Origin: Daphnia carinata
Taxonomy: Eukaryota; Arthropoda; Branchiopoda; Diplostraca; Daphniidae
NCBI RefSeq assembly: GCF_022539665.2
Contig: NC_081340.1
Span: 2,294,001-2,358,000, forward strand
Reading direction: 5' to 3'
DNA: 64,000 bases
Shown here piece after piece: positions 57,597 through 64,000 of the stretch (positions are counted from its first letter, which is position 1; each line of letters begins with the position of its first letter). Below the pieces are notes generated by a model, which saw only the letters and a program-made list of their open reading frames with translations, did not search any database and was not told where the DNA came from. The position numbers and the translations under genes were made by a program.

Positions 57597-58073
57597 CTGG
57601 CAGCTTTTGTGGCCCAGAAATGCTACCTCGAGGGGAGCTGGATGCCAGGGATTGCGGGCTGAGACTACGTTCAGGAGGCTGGAATTTACTATAGGTCTGT
57701 TTCCTTTCGTCATAGTAACATGAAGGTCCTTTTCCACCTTCCTGATCAGACAATTCACTGTCAGTGGGCTCCCACTTTGCAGCCTTGTATTGCGTAAATT
57801 TCTTGGGTTTAAAGTTTGGCACTTCTTTCTTCACAGGCTGCTTTGGAACCTCGGCAGCTGCAGCAGTTGGTGCAGGTGAAGGGTTGTTTGCTGGTGGTGT
57901 TGGTGTGATTGTTTGCTCGTGTAAAACTGGAAGCTCAATGGTTCCCTCTTTCCCGATACTCGTCTCAATCTTGTCCACCTTCTGGGGCTCTCCTGGCAGC
58001 ACCAGACCAAACTCGTAACCAAAGTCGTACTTGAAGTAGATCAGGCCCGTGTCTGGATCAATGTGCTTCGTAC
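57597..58073 (-). CDS. sls: sls (zormin) exon: Pro/Ala-rich C-terminal region
   Basis: It opens GTKHIDPDTGLIYFKYDFGY, then EFGLVLPGEPQK, a compact aromatic segment that may be conserved. A Pro/Ala/Thr-rich stretch follows, then FKPKKFTQYKAAKWEPTDSE with SELSDQEG, a degenerate copy of the upstream SDYESD/W module. It ends at CTGCCAG/GTATTT. Reading on instead reaches a stop at 57562 after ISQKHMLSHS, a possible alternative end. Confidence 0.75.
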
Positions 58074-58155
58074 CTATATCCAAAATGTACAATTAATGTT
58101 GATATTACTGGGCTGGGTGTCAAAATCACGCGCCGAAATATAACGCATTAATTAC

Positions 58156-58389
58156 CGAACTCTGACAGTCGACTTTCTTCGTGATAGGCTTGTGGCTCGT
58201 TGCCCGTCGCTTCAATTGCTGGCTGTTGTACGACGGCGGGATTAGTTTCTACCGGCTGTTCGACTGCTGTCACCTCAGGAGGAATAACGCTAGTCGCTTT
58301 GACATCGGAAATGACTTGCTGGGCGAAATGCTGGGCTTTGGTCCGGAAGGCATCCGACATTTGGCTGAAATGCGAAGCCGCCCTTTCCT
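58156..58389 (-). CDS. sls: sls (zormin) exon: polar helical segment
   Basis: The 78 codons read ERAASHFSQMSDAFRTKAQH, then FAQQVISDVKATSVIPPEVT and EESRLSEFG. The first half has helical amphipathic spacing. There is no Ig fold. It joins in phase at both ends. Confidence 0.78.
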
Positions 58390-58458
58390 CTGCATCACAT
58401 AAATGTCATTAAATAATCAATCGAAAAGTGAATGTGAATTTATGGTAGTTTAATTTAC

Positions 58459-59073
58459 GAGCGGCAGCAGCAGTGGGTGGTGCCTCGGCATAGCAATAAA
58501 CGGGTTCTTCGGCCGGCTGCAAAACCGTGCCCGGCTGGGCGGTTATTGGCGGAGCTGGCAGACGAATGGCTTTCGGTTTGACTAGTACGACAGGTCTCTC
58601 TTCAGACTTGTCAAGTGCGGATTTGATTTTAATCACATCTGTCGGGCTAATGACTGGGCGAGGCGGTCCTTGAAAACTGGGCGGTTGATCGAATACAGAC
58701 GGTGGTGTAGGCGTTCGTGCTCCAGTCGTGGGTCTCTTACTGGTACTTGCGGCAGACGATGGCGGCTGGACTTTACGATAGGCCGGCTCGTACTCTGCAT
58801 CGCTGCCGGCCGGCGTCCATCTAGGCCTGATTTTTGCGCCATCGTAATCGCTTTCATAATCGCTTTCTCTAGAGTATCCAGCCGGAATGAACTTGCTGGG
58901 CTTAACGATCGACAATGGCGAATGGGCTTTTCTCGGTTGAGGCGGATCGGGCACGAAAGGAAAAGGTTCCAAAGGCTGTTCTACCGGTTTCTTAATAACC
59001 GCTGGAACAACAGCTGGGGCAGGTCGGACCACATCAGCCGGATGCAATTGGACAGTTCTAGTCGTCTGTTCAA
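58459..59073 (-). CDS. sls: sls (zormin) exon: SDYESD module copy 3
   Basis: After VEQTTRTVQLHPADVV it carries LEPFPFVPDPPQPRKAH, KPSKFIPAGYSRESDYESDY, AKIRPRWTPAGSDAEYEP and YRKVQPP. A Pro/Ala-rich disordered part follows, ending PVYCYAEAPPTAAAA. The module order matches the two preceding zormin exons. Confidence 0.82.
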
Positions 59074-59143
59074 CTAAACGAACAAAATGCGATTCAAACA
59101 ATAAAAATTTTAAAAAATGCAGAAATTAAAAAATTTAATTTAC

Positions 59144-59648
59144 CTGTAACAAATCGTTTACTGAAACGAGTAGACTCTTCCATCTGCATTCGCTGGACAG
59201 TCTCCGTGCCCGTGATGGACGGTTTTCTGGGAGACACTTCCGGCTGAGTAGGAGGTGTAGGCTGTTTAGGCTCTGTCTGTATCGGAGGCGAAGGCTTCTT
59301 AAATTCCGGTCGTGGAGGTCCGACATATTGCGGAGGATTGACGTCGAATTTGGACGGCGGAGACGGACACTTTTCTTGCTTCAGCTCGGCCGGTTTGTCA
59401 GTCGATAACTTGGGCAGTTGAATTTTCTTGAAGCTGGATGTGTCTTCGGTATCGCTACCTGGAGGCAGCCATCTCGGTGGAATGCGCGACCCTTCCAGAT
59501 CGCTCTCGTAGTCGCTCTCCACAAACTGCCCTTGAACAAATTTGGCCGGTTTGCGGACGGGCGGTACTCCAGATTTCTTGGCATCGACTGCTGGACAAGG
59601 AGGATTCGCTTCGAAAGGGAAAGGTTCCAGTTGAGGAAAAGGTTCAAA
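59144..59648 (-). CDS. sls: sls (zormin) exon: SDYESD module copy 2
   Basis: It begins FEPFPQLEPFPFEANPPCPA, then RKPAKFVQGQFVESDYESDL, IPPRWLPPGSDTEDTSS and FKKIQLPKL, followed by a Pro-rich tail (PPRPEFKKPSPPIQTEPKQP). It starts phase 0 after the intron that hosts the cuticle gene. Confidence 0.82.
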
Positions 59649-60040
59649 CTGTCGGAGAGAGAAAAAAATAAAGATTTTGAATGCAGATCTAATAAATTTG
59701 AATTGATTATCTTGTTTAAGATTTTTCGATTGGATGCAAAATGAAAATGATGGAGCGAAGAATGTGGTTATTCAGACAAGACAACCCGGAACTAGACGCA
59801 ATGCAACAAGGTGAATGATAGGAAGGCTCTTGAACAATTTCAAGGTCGATTATGTACGCACACACGTCCAAGTGTGTTCGTATACAATTGGTGAACGCCT
59901 TAGCTCGAAGCAAGGCCGTTGACGATTCTTCACGATTCTACAATGTGCACTAATTTTGGGTGTGGTCAAGCGGGGACAACACCAACGTCCCGCCTACATT
60001 ACGCTATCGAGCAACATTGGGATCTCAACAGGTGGGCGAG

Positions 60041-60048
60041 TATAAAAG
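60041..60048 (+). promoter_or_regulatory. TATA box of the cuticular protein gene
   Basis: TATAAAAG lies 73 nt upstream of the start codon, so transcription would start near 60070 and leave a short 5' UTR of about 40 nt. TATA-driven short 5' UTRs are typical of strongly and transiently expressed cuticle genes. Confidence 0.7.
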
Positions 60049-60113
60049 AGTCGGACGGCAGTCTTCCAATAGCATCCTCTCCGAGCTCCTCTCTCATCTT
60101 TACGAGAACTAAA

Positions 60114-61077
60114 ATGAAGTCCACGGTAAATAAATTTATATTCAGCATTAAATGAATGATGTTTCTTGTCTTTTATAGCCACAGTTTCCTGATTGAACTA
60201 TTTTCTTCGATTCTTTCTTTTTTTCGTCAAGCAGATTGCTTGCCTTTTGGTGTTGGCTGTTGCCGCACAAGCCCAGTGGGCCAACTACGGATACGGTCTC
60301 GGTGGATTTGCTGGATATCCTGGATATGCTGGATATTACGGAGGATACTACCCCTACACTGGTGTTCGCACTGCTGCCGTCCCTGCTACCGTCCCTGCTT
60401 CCTATCCCGTCCGTGCCGCATACCCTGCTTATGGCTACCCCGCTTTCTCCGCCAGCCAGTACCACGCACAGGATGAGCTCGGTCAGGCCAGCTTCGGCTA
60501 CGCTCACCCCGGACAGGCAGCCACCAACTATCGCGATGCTCTCGGCAACCAGATCGGCAGCTACGCTTACTTCAACCCCGAAGGCAAAGAGGTCCGCGTT
60601 TCATACACCGCCGATCACCGCGGCTTCCGCGTCTTGTCCAACGACCTGCCCGTCGCTCCCGTCGTCAACTTGGTAGCTCCCGTCCAGGTCGAAGACACTC
60701 CGGAAGTTGCCAAAGCTAAGGCTGAGCACGCTGCCGCTGTTACTGCCGCCAAAACCGGATACGTCCCCGCTGCCCCTGTTCTCCCAGCTCCAGTTCAGGA
60801 CACCCCCGAGGTAGCTGCCGCCAAGGCGGAATTCGCCATCAAGTACGCCGAGGCTAAGGCCGCCGCTACCCCAGCTGCTCCAATCCGCGCTAAACGCCAG
60901 ATCATGAGCTACGGTGCCGCTCCGTTCGCTTACAACTATGGTTACGCCGCTGCTCCTTTCGCCTACAACTTCGCTGCCCCCGCTGTCGTGGCTGCCCCAG
61001 CAGTGCCCGTTCGTGAAGCCACTTTGACCAAGACCATCTTGACCCCCGGACACGCCGTCGCTTACCGCGTCGACTAA
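60114..61077 (+). CDS. RR-type cuticular protein (chitin_bind_4), two exons
   Basis: Exon 1 codes only MKST (60114-60125). After a 109-nt intron, exon 2 (60235-61077) completes a 284-residue protein. This split inside the signal peptide is usual for arthropod cuticle genes. Residues 1-18 are a signal peptide (IACLLVLAVAAQAQ). A Gly/Tyr-rich stretch (GYPGYAGYYGGYYPY) follows, then an RR chitin-binding core at ~90-150 (QDELGQASFGYAHPG, GSYAYFNPEGKEVRVSYTAD, GFRVLSNDLP). Two DTPEVAxAKAEx motifs of crustacean cuticle type come next, then a dibasic RAKR/Q site and AAPFAYN repeats. It is secreted into the exoskeleton, where it binds chitin. It lies antisense within a zormin intron and shares no function with its host. 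Codon use is GC-rich at third positions, unlike the spring exons. Confidence 0.92.
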
Positions 61078-61190
61078 AGCATCAAAAGTATCTCAGGCAT
61101 CATTCAGACTTCAGCCTCTTTTTGTTACATTTGTTTTCTTTGCAAATCTTTTTTTTTCAACCCATCGCATTTCTGTTATTAAAAAAAAAA

Positions 61191-61196
61191 AATAAA
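61191..61196 (+). terminator. Polyadenylation signal of the cuticle gene
   Basis: AATAAA lies 114 nt after the stop codon, behind a poly-A-like run. It is the only canonical hexamer in the 3' flank. Confidence 0.7.
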
Positions 61197-61390
61197 ATTT
61201 GATTTTAAAACAACACGAAAATCAACTACTTTGTCATCCAACGCAACGGATAACTTCAAATATTCCAGAGTTGGCTGATGAAACCAAGTACATCTAAAGA
61301 CGCGTGGCTTCATGAAATAATTAAATTCGAAGGACACCCAAGTCCTTGATTGTAACAATCAGATAAACATGAGCTCCTCATTGGAAATAC

Positions 61391-62924
61391 CTTTTTGCTG
61401 CTCTGTGGCGACTGCGACTTCAAGGCCGTCGGCCCTGACGGGATGACGGACGCAACCTTCGCAAAAACGACTTCGTCTTCGCCTTGGATTGTGACGTGTC
61501 GTGACGGTTGATCGATCACCGTGGCACCCGTCGTTGCAGTTTTCAAAATGCTTTTCTTGGTGACACTCTCAACTCGTTGGTCCGTGCATTCAATTACGGT
61601 GCTGGTCTGCTGCGTAGACGAATGTCCCGTCCAAATCGGGATGGACGGTGGCTCTTGCTCAGACGGCGGAGGTGGCCAGATTTTGGAATTGTGACTAGTG
61701 AATCGATGGCTCCATTGTTTTTCCATTTCGAGAGCTTTTGGCGACGGTTTCAAGTGACCCACTGGGCTGACTGACAACTTGGGCAAAGTCTTGGCGTCGC
61801 TTTCCACTCGTTTTGGAACCCACGATTTCTCCATGGCCAAGCCTTCGGCCGACGGCGGTTTTGGCGATTTAGTTCTGGGCCAAGTTTGTGTGCCCGGCGC
61901 GGCAATGAGCTGCTGCTGCTCTTCTTGTTTCGGTCCGATAATTTCCGGCCCAAGAGGAAGGACTTTCGGCCGCGGTGGACCTTCCATTTCAGGTGGGACT
62001 TCAAACTGGGTGGGCGGAGTCGGTTCTTTAGAAACAGCCCGGCTCGAACGTTCCCCATCCGAGGCTAATTTTGGTTGGACTTTTTTGTAACTGCTGGACA
62101 TGTCGTCCGTGTCGCTGCCGGGCGGGACCCATCTCGGAGCGATTTTGGCGCCTTCTAAATCGCTTTCGTAGTCGCTTTCGCGCGATTCTCCGCGCACGAA
62201 TTTGCCCGGTTTCCGCACGGAAACTGCAGACGGCTTCTTCTTCTCCGGGCGCGGCGGATCCGGTTTGAATGGAAACGGCTCCAATTCCGGGAATGGCTCG
62301 AATTTCGACAGTTCAACTGTCGGTTGACGCGGAGGCAATTCCGGCGGAGGAGTCGGGCGGATAATCCGAGGCGGAGACGATTCGGAATCCGACGGCATCG
62401 GTAACAGTCGAATACTACCTGGAACTTCGGTCGGGCTAACTATTTTGCTCGCCTCTTCCAGTAGTCGAGTTTTTTCCGCAAAATCCACCCGAGTTCCGGA
62501 TGAAGAGCTTTTGGGCGTCTCGGATTTAGGTGCGTAAAGCACCTCTGGTGGCGGTTCTGGAAGTAAATCAGCAGGTTTGGCAGTCACGTCCACTTTGAGT
62601 GGCGGATGTTTTCGGCTGGATGGCTCTTCAACGACTAGAGCAGGCGATACGAACAATTCCGCCGTGCTAATGGCTTCTCCGGCTCGATTCATAGCCCTGA
62701 CTGTGTAGCGTCCAGCATCCAGCTCGGACACTTTAGATAGGACGATCCAATGGCGAGTGCCTTCCACTTTAGTGGATATGCGTCCGTCATTGCTGGAGCT
62801 CAACAAACGATCGTCTCTGCTCCAAGAAACTTCTGGCGGAGGAGTTCCAGTCACTTCGACTTCCATCGTAACTCGAGAGCCCGAACGGACCGTCTGCGCT
62901 TGTAATCGTCTGCCAAACACGGGC
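61391..62924 (-). CDS. sls: sls (zormin) exon: Ig domain, disordered region, SDYESD module copy 1
   Basis: Residues 1-95 form an Ig (PVFGRRLQAQTVRSGSRVTM, EVSWSRDDRLL, DAGRYTVRAMNRAG, without the second Cys). A Pro/Glu/Ser-rich region follows, then FEPFPELEPFPFKPDPPRPE, KPGKFVRGESRESDYESDL, IAPRWVPPGSDTDDMSS and YKKVQPKL. After that come two EMEKQWSHR/AMEKSWVPKR-type Trp motifs and a tail ending SPQSSKK. It is phase 0 at the donor. Confidence 0.85.
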
Positions 62925-62993
62925 CTGTATATTGTTTTCGATAAATTAAAATTAATCTTTCATCTTTTAATTTTTAAAAGCAAAATCTATTAC

Positions 62994-63784
62994 GGAAATT
63001 GAGTGCGACGAACGACTACATCCGCCGTGCTGCTAGCGGTGCCGGCCGAATTCCTAGCCGTGCACGTATATCTCCCAGCATCGGATTCTTCCATTTGTTT
63101 AATGGACAAACGGACTTTCTGTCCTCCGGATGAAATATCTAATCGATCTTGCTCTTCCGACGGGACAATCTCCACCCCATTTTTGTACCATTTGACGTCC
63201 GGAATCGGATGTCCGTCCAAGATGCCCTCTAGCTGAATAGTGGAACCCGGCTCGACCATGGCACCTGTCAAAGCTGTTACGAATCTGGGAGCCACATCTT
63301 TACGCTGGATTTTCTTTGCCACCTGGACAGGGTTGGGTTTAGGCGTGGCCGATTCTGTTCCAGCGAAAAGACTCGCCCGTTGTTTCACAGACAACACGGG
63401 CTCGTCATCTCCCTCTTTCTCGATAACTTCCGTCCGCTCTGTCGCCATCTGTTGGGCGGCCTGTCCCGTCACTTGCGTGATGGATTGCTGGACTTGTCGC
63501 GTCACGGAACGATAGCTACTCTCTTGGCTACTGACAACCGTGCTGGACTGGCTAAAAACGGCCCTCCGGTTCAAAAAAGAATCGTCTTGTTTTCTTGGCT
63601 CGACGACAGCATCTGCCACACAAGTTGCTACTCCCGATTGGCTCTCCGCTACGCATTTGTAGCGACCACCGTGTTCAGGACGGGCCATATCGACGGACAA
63701 GCGATACTGGTTTTCCCCGATTTTCGTGGTTTTAAATCCGAAACTAGACGCGGTGATAGGTTGCTCATTAAAATGCCATTGGAC
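62994..63784 (-). CDS. sls: sls (zormin) exon: end of one Ig, spacer, second Ig
   Basis: It continues an Ig at VQWHFNEQPITASSF with GGRYKCVAESQSG. A ~90-residue Gln/Ser/Thr-rich spacer follows (SSYRSVTRQVQQSITQVTG). The second Ig reads APRFVTALTGAMVEPGS, DVKWYKNGVEI, DAGRYTCTARNSAG. Confidence 0.87.
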
Positions 63785-63866
63785 CTGTTGGTTGGGAAAG
63801 ATATCGCCGTTAATTATGAAGTCAACCAACGAGATTTGTTAATCAGTAAAAAAAAAAAGGACAGAC

Positions 63867-64000
63867 TTGAGGCGTGGGTCGTCCGGTAATGGTACAGTCT
63901 AAGATCAATGGCCCGCCTTCATCAACTGTTACATTGCCAAAAATCTTTTTGAAAACGGGCGGTTCCGTTGTCGGATCCGGTTGCGCTGTCAAGGAGACCA
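63867..64000 (-). CDS. sls: sls (zormin) exon: N-terminal part of an Ig, cut by the window edge
   Basis: It codes PVFKKIFGNVTVDEGGPLIL, then DCTITGRPTPQ, with the first Ig Cys. It joins across an 82-nt intron to VQWHF to complete the fold. Its acceptor and everything further 5' lie outside the window. Confidence 0.85.

Larger units (their letters stand above)
59649..61390 (-). other. 1.7-kb zormin intron hosting a plus-strand cuticle gene
   Basis: The minus-strand donor is AAAAAG/GTATTT and the acceptor CCGACAG/TTTG. The nested gene fills most of the intron; only about 400 nt on the left and 190 nt on the right are free. The intron is about twenty times longer than its neighbours, as expected if it is kept long by the passenger gene. 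Confidence 0.8.
1..64000 (-). other. sls: sallimus (sls) titin-like locus: zormin, kettin and spring region, partial at both ends
   Basis: A single collinear series of about 50 in-phase minus-strand exons fills the window. The order (zormin-type Ig and disordered sequence, then 35 kettin Ig domains with kettin linkers, PEVK, more Ig domains, long Ser/Glu/Lys/Val spring) is the order known for the Drosophila sallimus gene, whose 5' half codes for zormin and kettin as separate or joined proteins. The product anchors in the Z-disc, binds actin through kettin and acts as the I-band spring in striated muscle. Still missing are the 5' end of zormin on the right and, on the left, the rest of the spring and the C-terminal Ig/FnIII domains expected from the family. 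Isoform choice probably happens at 54360 (internal start), 22621 (internal stop) and several symmetric-phase exons. Confidence 0.9.

Noticed and set aside
1-64000. tRNA, rRNA, CRISPR or viral/transposon genes
   Set aside because: No cloverleaf, direct-repeat array, or transposase or polymerase motif was noticed on either strand.

Overview
This is a eukaryotic (arthropod) window. Almost all of it is one giant muscle gene read on the minus strand, the invertebrate titin-like sallimus (sls) locus. It enters at base 64000 and leaves at base 1, so neither end of the gene is seen. Introns are mostly 60-100 nt, and an intron-nested cuticle gene carries DTPEVA-type motifs. Together these suggest a small-genome crustacean, most likely a Daphnia-like branchiopod; this is inference, since no species marker is present.

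Layout in transcription order (right to left). 64000-57459: zormin part, with Ig domains followed by disordered sequence carrying a repeated SDYESD/PRW/GSDTE module. 57458-54406: noncoding, low-complexity region that probably holds the internal promoter of kettin. 54405-34663: kettin part, with 35 Ig domains by my count, most separated by the ~35-residue kettin linker (..SQHPEG..KI..LED..SRY..). 32418-27820: one 4.6-kb exon with a Trp/Lys short repeat, a PEVK spring and Ig36. 26024-22100: Ig37-42, with an alternative terminal exon (stop at 22621) that would end a kettin-length protein. 22030-20034: a charged helical segment, then four copies of a ~115-residue helical-looking repeat I do not recognise. 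18155-10875 and 10749-1: two giant exons (7.3 kb and more than 10.7 kb) coding Ser/Glu/Lys/Val-rich, PEVK-like repetitive spring. The spring has ~45-68-residue repeats in two blocks and a ~140-residue repeat running off the left edge.

Exon boundaries were set by reading GT..AG sites and checking reading-frame phase. Every internal junction from the left edge to 51228, and all zormin junctions, are in phase. The one exception is the junction between the small Gln-rich exon (51320-51414) and the exon at 51056-51228.

On the plus strand, inside a zormin intron, lies a complete two-exon RR-type cuticular protein gene (60114-61077) with TATA box, signal peptide and polyadenylation signal. It is unrelated to muscle.

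The functional picture comes from family knowledge: zormin and kettin sit at the Z-disc, kettin Ig-linker units bind actin, and the downstream PEVK/SEK-like sequence is the I-band spring. Alternative splicing of the exons here would set sarcomere stiffness.
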